Source: Pontibacter oryzae
GTDB taxonomy: Bacteria; Bacteroidota; Bacteroidia; Cytophagales; Hymenobacteraceae
DNA length: 64,000 nucleotides
Direction: 5' to 3'
Assembly: GCF_003576375.1 (NCBI RefSeq)
Contig: NZ_QWGE01000002.1
Coordinates: 1 to 64,000 of the forward strand
Positions 1 through 8,332 of the stretch are shown here, piece after piece; position 1 is the first letter of the stretch; the number at the start of each line of letters is the position of its first letter. The notes beneath the pieces are model-generated. The model had not been told where the DNA came from. It did no database searches and saw only the letters and a list, made by a program, of their open reading frames with translations. A program made the position numbers and the translations under genes.

Positions 1-259
1 TCTTGCGTTATAGCAACAACACCACACCGGGACAGCGCAGGCGCTAGCAGTACTCTCTGGATTCTGGCTCGGACTACATAACTCGATTACTCTTGGATTT
101 ATACTCTGGTGTGTGCCGGAGGAGTAATCTGCTCCTTGATTGCTGATAGGTCTAATACAAGCTAGGCATTCAGGCCGAACACCAAATCATACTTTGCTTA
201 CATAGTACTCATTTGTAAATTTTTAGCCATAAGTGCTAAATATATTGCAATAACCATCA
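1..259. other. No gene recognised (window edge)
   Basis: No convincing coding region is seen here. Two short plus-strand frames are open from the window edge, ending near bases 47 and 81, and one of them could be the tail of a gene lying outside. Neither is long enough to identify. Confidence 0.4.
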
Positions 260-288
260 AGGGCCGGTTGCTCAATGCAGCCGGCCCT
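260..288 (-). terminator. Hairpin terminator after the LLM oxidoreductase
   Basis: An inverted repeat with arms AGGGCCGG/CCGGCCCT and a 13-base loop lies a few bases beyond the stop of the minus-strand oxidoreductase gene. It is followed on the plus strand by a T-rich run, so it could also serve a plus-strand gene from outside the window. Confidence 0.6.
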
Positions 289-293
289 ACTTT

Positions 294-1328
294 TTACTTT
301 AAAAATGTAGCCTTTTCTAGTACCCCAAGTTCAGCAAGCAGTTCATAGGAATGGAGCCTTGCTGATTGCTCGTAGATACCAGTGGATATCATTAGCTCGT
401 CAACCTGCGTCTCATCCAGGAAGGCCTGCATCTCTTCTTGTACAGTGGCTTTAGACCCAATAAAGGAATAGCGTAGCATTTGCTGCACGGCATACTTTTC
501 AGAGGTATCCCAAAGGTCATCCATACTTTCGACAGGAGGGAGCATGGGGTTGGCAGTGCCCCGAATTACATTTAGAAAGGAAGTATACAAGGAGGTTGCC
601 AGCTTGTTAGCCTCGTTATCGGAATCTGCAGCAACCACATTGACACAAGCCATAGCGTATGGCTGCTCAAGAGTTTCTGAAGGCCTGAAATTCTCACGGT
701 ATACTTTAAGCGCGGCATGTAAACTTGCGGGTGCGAAGTGGCTTGCAAAAGCGTAGGGCAGCCCTAAGTGTGCGGCTAAGTGAGCTCCATATGTGCTAGA
801 ACCAAGGAGCCAAATTGGTACGTTAGTTCCTTCGCCGGGCACCGCCCTTACGCGCGCTGCCGGATCAACTGGCCCGAGGTACTTAAGGAGTTCAGTTACA
901 TGTTGCGGAAAATCCTCTACGTTTCCCCTCAAGTCACGGCGTAAAGCTATCGCAGTTTGCTGGTCTGATCCTGGCGCTCTTCCTAATCCTAAATCAATTC
1001 TACCAGGGTATAATGATTCTAGCGTACCGAATTGTTCTGCAACAATTAGCGGTGCGTGGTTTGGCAACATGATGCCCCCCGAACCAACTCTGATCTTGAA
1101 GGTGCCGTTTGCTATATATCCTATCAAAACTGATGTTGCTGAGCTGGCAATTCCGGCCATATTATGATGCTCAGCCATCCAATAACGTGTAAAACCAAGT
1201 TTTTCAACATGCCTGGCTAAGTTAAGGCTATTTTTAAAAGAGTCCGAGGCTGATTTATTTTGTAAGATAGGAACAAGGTCAAGTACGGAAAGCGGTGTGT
1301 CTTCAAGCTTTTTACTTTGGCTATTCAT
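294..1328 (-). CDS. LLM-class flavin-dependent oxidoreductase
   Basis: This 344-aa protein has the form of the bacterial luciferase-like monooxygenase family (MsnO8/YhbW-like branch), which uses reduced flavin and O2 on substrates that are usually unknown. The TIM-barrel core can be followed by its motifs: RYWMAEHHN at about residues 48-56, [12 protein letters not shown] at 82-93, and [12 protein letters not shown] at 114-125. The length is normal for the family. It has no signal peptide and should be cytoplasmic. It stands alone, with a hairpin after its stop. The intergenic region before its start is AT-rich and carries a near-consensus minus-strand TATACTTG about 40-50 bases upstream. The substrate cannot be told from the sequence. 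Confidence 0.9.
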   Translation of the reverse strand: MNSQSKKLEDTPLSVLDLVPILQNKSASDSFKNSLNLARHVEKLGFTRYWMAEHHNMAGIASSATSVLIGYIANGTFKIRVGSGGIMLPNHAPLIVAEQFGTLESLYPGRIDLGLGRAPGSDQQTAIALRRDLRGNVEDFPQHVTELLKYLGPVDPAARVRAVPGEGTNVPIWLLGSSTYGAHLAAHLGLPYAFASHFAPASLHAALKVYRENFRPSETLEQPYAMACVNVVAADSDNEANKLATSLYTSFLNVIRGTANPMLPPVESMDDLWDTSEKYAVQQMLRYSFIGSKATVQEEMQAFLDETQVDELMISTGIYEQSARLHSYELLAELGVLEKATFLK

Positions 1329-1440
1329 GCTTTTAACTAATATATATTATACGTAATGGTCTAAACAAGTATAATAGTATAATGTTTATTAGGTAATTTA
1401 TAAAGTAAAAATATATCAGTTCTGTATATAATAGCCAAAT

Positions 1441-1448
1441 TAGATTTG
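1441..1448 (+). promoter_or_regulatory. Bacteroidota -7 box (TAGATTTG)
   Basis: An exact match to TAnnTTTG. Transcription would start near 1455, which is after the upstream GTG at 1450 and before the ATG at 1546. This supports the shorter ankyrin protein. No clear -33 TTTG is seen at the usual distance. Confidence 0.45.
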
Positions 1449-1545
1449 GGTGAGAGTATACATTGAATGCTCAGAAATAAGAAGGCAGCCAATTAATCTT
1501 CAGACACGTAGGACCTGTAGGCACCAATTTTATATCAATTTATCT

Positions 1546-2043
1546 ATGACACTTTATTCTAGCAACGAGAAAGATTTACTAATTGATGCTGCCCGAAGGG
1601 GAGATGTGAGTTATATCAAGCAAAAAATTGAAGATGGGATTGACTTGAATGCTACTGATGCCAGAGGCTACACAGCACTGATAATTGCTAGTTATGATGG
1701 TAACCTGGAGGTCACCCGTCTTCTTCTTAATGCAGGAGCAGAAGCAAATGCGCGCGATGCTAGTGGTAACACAGCCCTAATGGGGGTAAGTTTTAAGGGA
1801 TATCATGAAGTTGCACGGCTGTTGATCGAAAAGGGGGCTGATATTAATGCGGTAAACGGCAACGGAGGAACGGCTTTGATGTTTGCTACTCTTTTCGGAA
1901 GAAACGAACTAGCTAAAGTATTGCTGGAATGTGGCGCAGATACTTCACTTAGAGATGTTCAGGGCCTCTCAGCGCTCGACCTTGCACATCAGCAGGGTAA
2001 CGAAGAAGCTATTGTACTACTCACGCAGGAAAAAACAGAATAA
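1546..2043 (+). CDS. Ankyrin repeat protein
   Basis: A 165-aa protein made almost wholly of about four ankyrin repeats, recognised by repeated G-TAL-IAS and LL-AGA/GAD patterns and by N-terminal AARRGD. Such proteins are binding scaffolds and their partner is not predictable. The frame is open back to a GTG at 1450, but the extra 32 residues do not look like an ankyrin cap and a -7 box at 1441 would place the transcript start downstream of that GTG. I therefore prefer ATG 1546. No signal peptide is visible, so it should be cytoplasmic. It lies about 80 bases upstream of the GAF protein in the same direction and may be co-transcribed with it. Confidence 0.85.
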   Translation: MTLYSSNEKDLLIDAARRGDVSYIKQKIEDGIDLNATDARGYTALIIASYDGNLEVTRLLLNAGAEANARDASGNTALMGVSFKGYHEVARLLIEKGADINAVNGNGGTALMFATLFGRNELAKVLLECGADTSLRDVQGLSALDLAHQQGNEEAIVLLTQEKTE

Positions 2044-2124
2044 GAGGCTTAAGTGTGATTCAGTTGATTACTATTTAAGTTTATAATTTCTCTGATCTTC
2101 CTAGTGTACTTTAAATCAGATTAT

Positions 2125-2613
2125 ATGCATTCTAAAACCGAAGCCATACTTTATACTTTACAAAATACTACTACAGAAATGCCCTGGAAGCACTTACTAG
2201 CAACAGTTATAGAAACTTTCAACTGTTCTACAGGCACATTACATACGTTGGATAATAAAAGTGATCACCTGGTAATAAAGGCGCAACAAGGCATTCCTGA
2301 TTTTTTATTGCCTAAAATGGCGTCAATTCCTATAGGCAAAGGTATGGCCGGAATAGCTGCCGCGCGCAGGCAACCCGTCGAAATGTGTAACCTGCAAACC
2401 GATGAGTCGGGTGTGGCGCGGCCTGCTGCCAAAGAAACAAAGGTAGAAGGCTCCATTGCCGTACCCATGTTACTCAACGGGAAACTATATGGTACACTTG
2501 GAATCGCTAAACCTATACCCTATGATTTTACCGAAACGGAGAAAAATGATTTGATGAGAATAGGGGAGGAGATAAGCCGCTGCATTTATAAGCAAACAGC
2601 AGAGACAATATAA
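2125..2613 (+). CDS. GAF domain protein
   Basis: A single GAF domain of about 160 residues, with GKGMAG (about residue 70) and a final IAVPMLLNGKLYGTLGI strand typical of the fold. GAF domains bind small ligands or mediate dimerisation. With no kinase, cyclase or HTH attached, this one would act by contact with another protein. The frame also has a GTG seven codons earlier (2104), but ATG 2125 gives a more usual start. The free-methionine sulfoxide reductase branch of GAF proteins is an alternative, but I could not verify its cysteine pattern. The gene is followed by a strong bidirectional hairpin. Confidence 0.8.
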   Translation: MHSKTEAILYTLQNTTTEMPWKHLLATVIETFNCSTGTLHTLDNKSDHLVIKAQQGIPDFLLPKMASIPIGKGMAGIAAARRQPVEMCNLQTDESGVARPAAKETKVEGSIAVPMLLNGKLYGTLGIAKPIPYDFTETEKNDLMRIGEEISRCIYKQTAETI

Positions 2614-2643
2614 CCTGACTTTAAAAAGAGCATAAGTAAAAAA

Positions 2644-2669
2644 GAGCAGCTCGTAAAATTGGGCTGCTC
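2644..2669. terminator. Bidirectional terminator between GAF gene and tatA
   Basis: GAGCAGC/GCTGCTC arms with a 12-base loop, preceded by an A-run and followed by TTTTTT. It lies between two convergent genes and suits both. Confidence 0.8.
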
Positions 2670-2698
2670 CTTTTTTATAGCATAAACTTGTCTACACC

Positions 2699-2908
2699 TT
2701 ATGGGCGATGCTGGGGATTCTGGTCAGAATCTTCCAGGTCTTTTTTAACCTCATTGGTTGCATCCTTAAATTCACGGATCCCGCGGCCCATGCCTCTTGC
2801 CAATTCAGGGATTTTTTTAGCACCGAAGAGCAATAGCAGGGCTACAATGATTAAAAATATTTCCATCCCGCCTAAGCCCATAAACAATAATATCGTGTTA
2901 CTTTCCAT
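2699..2908 (-). CDS. tatA: Twin-arginine translocase subunit TatA/E
   Basis: A 69-aa protein with one N-terminal membrane helix (about residues 8-28), the hinge FGAKKIPELARGMG at 28-41, and an amphipathic then charged tail ending in an acidic stretch. This is the classic TatA/E layout. It polymerises with TatC to export folded proteins carrying twin-arginine signals. The length is typical of Bacteroidota TatA. No tatC lies next to it in this window, which is common in the phylum. The gene is single and convergent with the GAF gene. Confidence 0.93.
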   Translation of the reverse strand: MESNTILLFMGLGGMEIFLIIVALLLLFGAKKIPELARGMGRGIREFKDATNEVKKDLEDSDQNPQHRP

Positions 2909-3289
2909 AATTTTAAGTTAGTAAAAAATAATAGCTTTAAAAACCTTACGTTTACTGAACCGCTCCAGAATTTTAAAACCAGTGAATATGACCAGCGGAA
3001 AAGCAGCACTAAGATTTAATCATAGTACCCTAGTTAAAGGCAGGAACAACTTTGATCAGGACCGAAAATTATACTTTTCAGTGAACTATACTTTAAAGTC
3101 TACGATGCTTACCCGGAAAAGGTGCAAATGCGTACTGCTAGCATAAGCGTTGTAGAAGCAAATAGGTAGAGTATGATGCAGGAGCAGGCTTGCTTGGTGT
3201 AGCTAGCCATATTCAAGCAGACTAAATAAAAATCCAGAGCGACTTATATTTTATGAAACCTATATAGGTTTATACTACTATATGTGTAG
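2909..3289. other. Intergenic, no gene seen
   Basis: About 380 bases between the divergent tatA and ClC genes. It is moderately AT-rich, with no reading frame of note and no clear TAnnTTTG box. Confidence 0.4.
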
Positions 3290-5056
3290 ATGAGCAGGTT
3301 AAACCGATATCAACTGGCGTTTTTTAAGTGGCGTAAGCGGCAGCGTAATAATCGCATCATGCCATTCATGCTTAGCGTAATAGTTGGCTTAGTAGTGGGC
3401 CTCTCGGCCATCCTGATCAAAACCATCATCTTCTACATTGAGGGGTATGCAGTATACTTCGCGCCCAAGCTTTTGTACTTCTTGCTGCCTCTGATCGGGT
3501 TTCTAATTGTTACCTCTTTAAACCAGAGCGTATTTCGGAATATAGCGTACTTCAGCGGTGCTCGAAACGTTATAGAAGCCATCGAAAAAAATGCGTCGGT
3601 CATACGGTTCAGGCTCATTTATTCTAAATTTATAACTACCGGGTTAACAATTGGTTTTGGGGGCAGCTCCGGCGTGGAGGCCGCCATTATAACGAGTGGG
3701 GCGGCAGTAGGCTCTAACGTGGGGCGGTTTCTAGGATTAGGCTACCGGCTACGGACCCTGCTGGTGGGCTGCGGAGTAGCCGCAGGTATCTCGGCTGTCT
3801 ATAACGCGCCGATGGGAGGGTTCATCTTTGCCTTGGAAACTATCCTGCCGGAGTTTACACCCACATTGCTTATTCCGCTGCTGGTGGCAGCAGCCGCCGG
3901 TAAGATCCTGTTCGAGTTTATTATGGGGCAGCACCTGCGTTTCGAGGTGCCCTTAACGGATTTTGCCTACGAGGAAATTCCGTTAGTCATACTTTTAGGT
4001 GTATTGGGCATGCTTATGTCTGCTTACCTGCTCCGTACTTATAGCTATTGCGCAAAGTATTTTTCCAGAATAAAAAACCCATATGTGCGTGCGCTGGCCG
4101 GCGGGCTTGCCTTAGGTAGTATAATTTTCCTGCTGCCGCCCATGTATGGCGAAGGTTATGTAAGTATAGACGCCCTGCTGAACTCAGAAGAGCACTCGCT
4201 TTTGGTTAACTCGCCGCTTGCCGCTTTGCCAAATACAGTTTGGTTCAACCTCCTTTTCTTCTTTCTGATAACCATGGTTAAACCTGTGAGTACGGGTATA
4301 TGCGTAAACTCAGGCGGAGAGGGCGGATATTTTGCGCCATCCCTGATTACCGGCGGGTTTCTGGGCTTTCTATACTATAAGGTTGTCATCCTGATATTTC
4401 CTTTTTACGAGCTCAACCAGGCTACCTTTATGTTTTTGGGCATGGCGAGCGTATTTGCATGCGTCATGAATGCGCCGGTCACTGCTATATTCTTGGTGGC
4501 CGAAATAACACAGAGTTACCAGCTTTTCGTGCCGCTGATGCTTGTATGTGCCGTTTCATACTTCTTAAAGTACTACATCGAGAACCTGCGGCGTAGTGTG
4601 GAGCAACCAAAAGGGCAAGGCAAGGCATTTCGGGTGGACAGGATACTGCTGAACCAGCTTAACATTAGCCAGTTAATTGAAGAGGAGCATACGCCAGTGC
4701 GTGAAAATACAAGCTTTCGGGGAGTGTTGGAGAGCTTCTCTAATTCTAACAAAGATGTGTTGCAGGTTCTGGATGATCAGAATAATCTGCTGGGTGTAAT
4801 TACCCTTAACGATATCCGGGGCATGCTGGGCGATATCTCAAACTACGATACAATCTATGGGAAAGACCTGATGCACCCACCCACAACCACTGTGGATATT
4901 GACGAGTCGGCGGCTGAAGTACTAGACAAGTTCGATAAGTATAAAGTATGGTCTTTGCCAGTGGTGCGTAAAGGCAAGTTTAAAGGCTTCATCTCCAAAA
5001 GTCGGCTTCTCACACAATACCGCAACGAACTTACACGGGTTAACAGGTTTTTCTAA
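3290..5056 (+). CDS. ClC-family chloride channel/antiporter with CBS pair
   Basis: A 588-aa membrane protein. The ClC core covers residues about 25-435 with roughly ten membrane segments. The anion-pathway motifs are visible: GSSGVEAA at 125-132, where E130 takes the place of the gating glutamate of GREGP, YNAPMGGFIFALE at 171-183, and GGYFAPSLITGG at 345-356. A tandem CBS pair follows (about 462-515 and 527-578), which in relatives binds adenine nucleotides. Whether it is a channel or a Cl-/H+ exchanger is not decided by these motifs. The GSSGVEAA form departs from the GxEGP consensus by lacking the proline. It stands alone in the plus direction. Confidence 0.92.
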   Translation: MSRLNRYQLAFFKWRKRQRNNRIMPFMLSVIVGLVVGLSAILIKTIIFYIEGYAVYFAPKLLYFLLPLIGFLIVTSLNQSVFRNIAYFSGARNVIEAIEKNASVIRFRLIYSKFITTGLTIGFGGSSGVEAAIITSGAAVGSNVGRFLGLGYRLRTLLVGCGVAAGISAVYNAPMGGFIFALETILPEFTPTLLIPLLVAAAAGKILFEFIMGQHLRFEVPLTDFAYEEIPLVILLGVLGMLMSAYLLRTYSYCAKYFSRIKNPYVRALAGGLALGSIIFLLPPMYGEGYVSIDALLNSEEHSLLVNSPLAALPNTVWFNLLFFFLITMVKPVSTGICVNSGGEGGYFAPSLITGGFLGFLYYKVVILIFPFYELNQATFMFLGMASVFACVMNAPVTAIFLVAEITQSYQLFVPLMLVCAVSYFLKYYIENLRRSVEQPKGQGKAFRVDRILLNQLNISQLIEEEHTPVRENTSFRGVLESFSNSNKDVLQVLDDQNNLLGVITLNDIRGMLGDISNYDTIYGKDLMHPPTTTVDIDESAAEVLDKFDKYKVWSLPVVRKGKFKGFISKSRLLTQYRNELTRVNRFF

Positions 5057-5310
5057 GTATAAACCTTAAACAATTGCCAGCTTTGTGTTTTTAGTTAAAA
5101 GTGCTGAATTTCAGTGCAATAAAGTTGCTTGTGACGTATACTATAGTAGAAACTTGCAAAGGCTTGCATCCAAAATGCGTTATATCAAAACCTAGTTTGT
5201 AGCAATGGGCGGCGCGTTACAAATCAGGTTTACTTCCATCTCAACTTGGTTGACCCACCGCAACAAAGCAAGCAGGAATAGAGCCGCTCTAACCATTAAA
5301 CCTACTAGCT

Positions 5311-5568
5311 ATGGCACGTGCAGAAGAAACGAGGAAGGGTTTAAGAAAGGTGGCAAAGCACCCAACCATGGTACCTCCTAACCTTGAGAAATGGGCAAAG
5401 ACCTCGGTAACCCCAAGCGGGTGCATGCGTGGCAACGACCGGCCCGCGAACAACGGTAGTGCATCGGCAGGCATTTACCCTAAACACCTGGAGCCAGTTG
5501 TGCCGGATCCACTGTCGTACAAGGATTTCATAAGTATGAATTATGGCTACAAACCCGATGGTATGTAA
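5311..5568 (+). CDS. Small basic protein of unknown function
   Basis: An 85-aa frame starting at ATG 5311. It is rich in Lys, Pro and Asn, contains PPNLEKWAKTSVTPSG and ends NYGYKPDGM. I do not recognise the family. An overlapping minus-strand frame of the same length is Cys/Trp/His-rich and looks like a shadow, so the plus frame is the better candidate. A terminator-like hairpin follows at 5633. It has no signal peptide or membrane segment. Confidence 0.5.
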   Translation: MARAEETRKGLRKVAKHPTMVPPNLEKWAKTSVTPSGCMRGNDRPANNGSASAGIYPKHLEPVVPDPLSYKDFISMNYGYKPDGM

Positions 5569-5632
5569 TCCTTTTTTAACTGTTTCCCGGAAATACATGA
5601 ATAGAACAGTCTAAAATTAATTTTATACACGG

Positions 5633-5659
5633 AGAGCGCTGGCAAAGAACTGGCGCTCT
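5633..5659 (+). terminator. Hairpin terminator
   Basis: AGAGCGC/GCGCTCT arms with a 13-base loop, followed by TTTGTGTTT. It lies 65 bases after the small basic protein gene and supports transcription there. Confidence 0.6.
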
Positions 5660-5891
5660 TTGTGTTTGCGTCATTACAGCAATGCGTTTATCCAGTTTTG
5701 TTAAACTATACTTTTAAATTCCAGTTGTGCAGCCTAAGAAACTGTTGAAGGATTGCACTCATTAAAGCAATCACGATACTGATAAATAATATATACTTTT
5801 TGCCAGCCTGCGCGTAAACACCAGCAGTTTTTCAGCCATCATGATACCTGGGGTTGCTAAACAGTTGGTTTAATGATAGGCATGGGGCTTA

Positions 5892-6746
5892 ATGGCAGTA
5901 AAAATTAACGGAAGATCACTTCGTAAATCCTTAAAAGAGTACGCCCGCGGAATTGCAGGAGGATTACTTTTTAGTTTCCCACTGCTTTATACTATGGAAG
6001 TATGGTGGGCAGGTTTTGTTGCAGAACCCCAGGATTTACTCGTGTTAGTTATCGTGACGTATCTGCTGCTGTTAGGCTATAATAAGTTCGCTGGCATGCA
6101 CCCGGATGCCTCCTGGCCCAGCGTTTTCATTGATTCCATTGAGGAAATGGGGATCGGCCTACTGATCTCCTTTGTAGTGCTCCTGATGCTCAATAGAATT
6201 CAGCTGTCGGGGATGATGATAGATGAACTTATGGGAAAATTGATCATTGAAGCAATGGCTGTATCTATTGGAGTTTCGATTGGTACGGCGCAATTGGGAG
6301 CCGAAGCCTATGAGGAGAAAAAAGAGCGCGACAACGAACGGCCAAGTCTTCGTGATTCAAAAAGGGCGCTCTTTGTGCTGGGGTTGTGCGGTGCCATTGT
6401 GATAGGGGGTAACGCCGCGCCCACCGAAGAAATAGTTATGATTGCACTGGAGGCTAGCCCGGATCATGTGTTTGCAATGGCACTCGGTTCGTTGTTACTA
6501 AGTATAATCGTAGTTTACTTCAGCGATTTTAGAGGTACTTCCGGGTTAAGTTCAAAGAATTTAGTTTACAACATGACGTTCGATACCTGCCTGAGCTACC
6601 TTACGGCGCTTGGGGCTTCGGCATTCATACTCTGGTTTTTCGGTAGGTTTGATGGGGTTAGCTTTTGGGTTGGGTTTAGCCAGGTTATCGTGTTGGGCGT
6701 GCTGGCCTCATTGGGTGCTTCCGCCGGACGCCTTCTAATAAAATAA
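5892..6746 (+). CDS. TIGR02587-family integral membrane protein (DUF2391)
   Basis: A 284-aa protein with about seven hydrophobic segments and a charged cytoplasmic loop (EEKKERDNERPSLRDSKR, about 148-165). GGNAAPTEEIVMIA near 178-191 is a marked conserved-looking element in a membrane context. It matches my memory of family TIGR02587, which is found as a two-gene unit with TIGR02588. Exactly such a partner starts six bases after its stop. The function is unknown. The paired acidic residues in APTEE within the membrane suggest transport or ion binding, but this is only an idea. Confidence 0.75.
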   Translation: MAVKINGRSLRKSLKEYARGIAGGLLFSFPLLYTMEVWWAGFVAEPQDLLVLVIVTYLLLLGYNKFAGMHPDASWPSVFIDSIEEMGIGLLISFVVLLMLNRIQLSGMMIDELMGKLIIEAMAVSIGVSIGTAQLGAEAYEEKKERDNERPSLRDSKRALFVLGLCGAIVIGGNAAPTEEIVMIALEASPDHVFAMALGSLLLSIIVVYFSDFRGTSGLSSKNLVYNMTFDTCLSYLTALGASAFILWFFGRFDGVSFWVGFSQVIVLGVLASLGASAGRLLIK

Positions 6747-6752
6747 TTACGC

Positions 6753-7169
6753 ATGAATCAGAAAAAACAAAGTGAAGAGCAACCCTTTACTACTGAGAAA
6801 AACTGGCTGGAGTGGTCGGTATTTGTTATAAGTCTGCTACTCGTGCTTGGCATTATCGGTTACCTAGGCTACAAAAGCTACATCCAAGAACCTTCTACTC
6901 CAGAGCTATTCGTGGAAACCTGGCTAGAGCCTGCTAAGCATGCCCCAAACCGATACCATGTGGTGTTACACAACAAAGGGGGTGCCACAGCTGAAGAGGT
7001 TACAATTGAGTTTACGTTGGTAAAACAAGGAGCAGAACCGGAAAAGGCCGAACTCCAATTGCCCTTTGCACCCCAGCAATCAAAGCGCGAAGGTTGGGTT
7101 GGGTTTTCAGGGCCAGCAGCGCCCACAGATTCGTTGCAGGCCAGGGTCGTAAGTTATAAAAAGCCCTGA
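6753..7169 (+). CDS. TIGR02588-family membrane-anchored protein
   Basis: A 138-aa protein with a polar N-terminus, one membrane helix (about residues 22-42) and a C-terminal domain outside the membrane that looks like a small beta sandwich (RYHVVLHNKGGATAEEVTIEF). It follows the TIGR02587 gene by six bases and both must be co-transcribed. In the family description I recall, the two proteins always occur together, so this soluble domain probably serves as accessory or sensor to the seven-helix partner. No enzyme motif is visible. Confidence 0.75.
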   Translation: MNQKKQSEEQPFTTEKNWLEWSVFVISLLLVLGIIGYLGYKSYIQEPSTPELFVETWLEPAKHAPNRYHVVLHNKGGATAEEVTIEFTLVKQGAEPEKAELQLPFAPQQSKREGWVGFSGPAAPTDSLQARVVSYKKP

Positions 7170-7195
7170 CCTTAATACGTAAGCAGTACCTCTAC

Positions 7196-7714
7196 TTACC
7201 TGCTGTATACGCCCATTAATTCGCCACTGGCTAGTACATGGTTCCTCATTGCTTCTAAAAGCTCATCTTTCGTGCTGCCTTCTGGCAGATTTAACGTGCA
7301 ATTGAGGGCATACATTCTAAAAAAGTATCGATGCGTTCCTAAGGGTGGGCAGGGGCCGCCATAATTTGTTTGGTTAAAGTCGTTGCGGCCTAGTATGCCT
7401 GGTGCTGCGCCTTCGGGTATACCATTGAGTGGTGGGATATCCCACATTAGCCAATGAGTCCAGGTGCCAGCAGGCGCATCGGGGTCATCTGCTATAAGTG
7501 CCAGGCTAAGTACACCTTCCGGTAATGCACCGATTTCCAGCGCAGGACTTATGTTTTCGCCATCGCAGGTATGCTTTGTAGGGATGTTTTCTCCCTCCTT
7601 AAAAGACGGGCTACTGATTTCAATCCGGTTAAGTATAAGTGTTTCCATAGGTACATTCTGTTTCTGTTCACTAGCAACGCAAACTAAAGGCTTCATAAAA
7701 TAGCGCAAGGCCAT
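7196..7714 (-). CDS. YbhB/YbcL family Raf-kinase-inhibitor-like protein
   Basis: The phosphatidylethanolamine-binding (PEBP) fold is recognised by KHTCDGENISPAL, the ligand-pocket motif DDPDAPAGTWTHW and GTHRYFFRMYAL. Bacterial members are cytoplasmic or periplasmic and their physiological ligand is mostly unknown. The 172-aa reading starts at ATG 7714. The PEBP domain itself begins near METLIL, so ATG 7648 (150 aa) is an equally good start and agrees better with family length. It is convergent with the TIGR02588 gene, with only 26 bases between stops. Confidence 0.88.
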   Translation of the reverse strand: MALRYFMKPLVCVASEQKQNVPMETLILNRIEISSPSFKEGENIPTKHTCDGENISPALEIGALPEGVLSLALIADDPDAPAGTWTHWLMWDIPPLNGIPEGAAPGILGRNDFNQTNYGGPCPPLGTHRYFFRMYALNCTLNLPEGSTKDELLEAMRNHVLASGELMGVYSR

Positions 7715-7841
7715 ACATAGGATATACGTTAAAAATCATATAACCAGCACGTTAGTATAAGTTGTTTTTTTATAGCCTGTGATGCAGCTTACTGACATTA
7801 TCTCAGTAATTACGTAAAATATTATTAAGGAAATATTTAAT

Positions 7842-7849
7842 TATTTTTG
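7842..7849 (+). promoter_or_regulatory. Bacteroidota -7 box (TATTTTTG)
   Basis: An exact TAnnTTTG match ending 11 bases before the ATG of the 37-aa membrane peptide. The transcript would have a leader of only a few bases. No TTTG is seen at the -33 distance. Confidence 0.5.
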
Positions 7850-7860
7850 TATATTGAATC

Positions 7861-7974
7861 ATGGAAACTTTAATAATAGGGTTGGTCATTGCAATTTATG
7901 GCATAGCTTACCTGGCGTACTACCTGTATGGTAGGGAAAAACCTTCCAAAAAATTCTACGACCAATTTTGGTAA
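7861..7974 (+). CDS. 37-aa single-pass membrane peptide
   Basis: A small gene found by reading: ATG at 7861 and TAA at 7972-7974. The product starts METLIIGLVIAIYGIAYLAY, one clear membrane helix of about 20 residues, then a short basic and aromatic tail (GREKPSKKFYDQFW). An exact TAnnTTTG box lies just upstream. The layout (helix, positive charges, aromatic end) is that of real small membrane proteins that adjust larger complexes. It lies about 360 bases from the last nuo gene, but on the other strand. I do not recognise a family. Confidence 0.55.
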   Translation: METLIIGLVIAIYGIAYLAYYLYGREKPSKKFYDQFW

Positions 7975-8311
7975 AAATTAGTGCACACTGTTAATGCTAT
8001 AAGCTGATTACAGGCGCTTTTTGCCATACAATACCCTCGTGTTGCAAAATGAGATACTATAAATCGCCTAGGCCATTTGTGTGTAATAGATAGCACGGAC
8101 TTTTTATGTTTTTAAAGTATCTTAATCCTAAGACTTACATAATTTAGCTCCGAAAGTAAGGCCCGCGCAACCGTATTAGAGGAGGAATCTGGAGTTCAAT
8201 AGGGAAGTTATATGTGGCAGCCGTTGCCCTCGTCTATTGGTTTACGGCTGAAATAATCTACAACAGCAAATCCAATTAATAAAGTATTGTAATTATTTAT
8301 AAAGATGTGGC
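7975..8311. other. Intergenic, no clear gene
   Basis: About 340 bases with no long frame. A plus-strand GTG frame at 8214-8279 would give a 21-aa hydrophobic peptide, but start and promoter evidence are too weak to call it. Confidence 0.35.
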
Positions 8312-8330
8312 TTAATCATACAATGATTAA
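8312..8330 (-). terminator. AT-rich hairpin at the end of the nuo operon
   Basis: TTAATCAT/ATGATTAA arms with a 3-base loop lie immediately after the nuoN stop. The stem is perfect but weak (eight mostly A/T pairs) and no good T-tract follows, so its role as terminator is uncertain. Confidence 0.35.
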
Positions 8331-8332
8331 CT

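Noticed and set aside
1450..1545. N-terminal extension of the ankyrin protein from GTG 1450
   Set aside because: The extension is Arg/Gln-rich without ankyrin character, and a -7 box at 1441 would put the transcript start after it.
5341..5598. 85-aa minus-strand frame opposite the small basic protein
   Set aside because: Its Cys/Trp/His-rich composition is typical of a shadow frame. The plus frame has better composition and a terminator.
8214..8279. 21-codon GTG frame encoding a hydrophobic peptide after the 37-aa gene
   Set aside because: The start is GTG, there is no promoter box or ATG, and the frame is too short to separate from chance.
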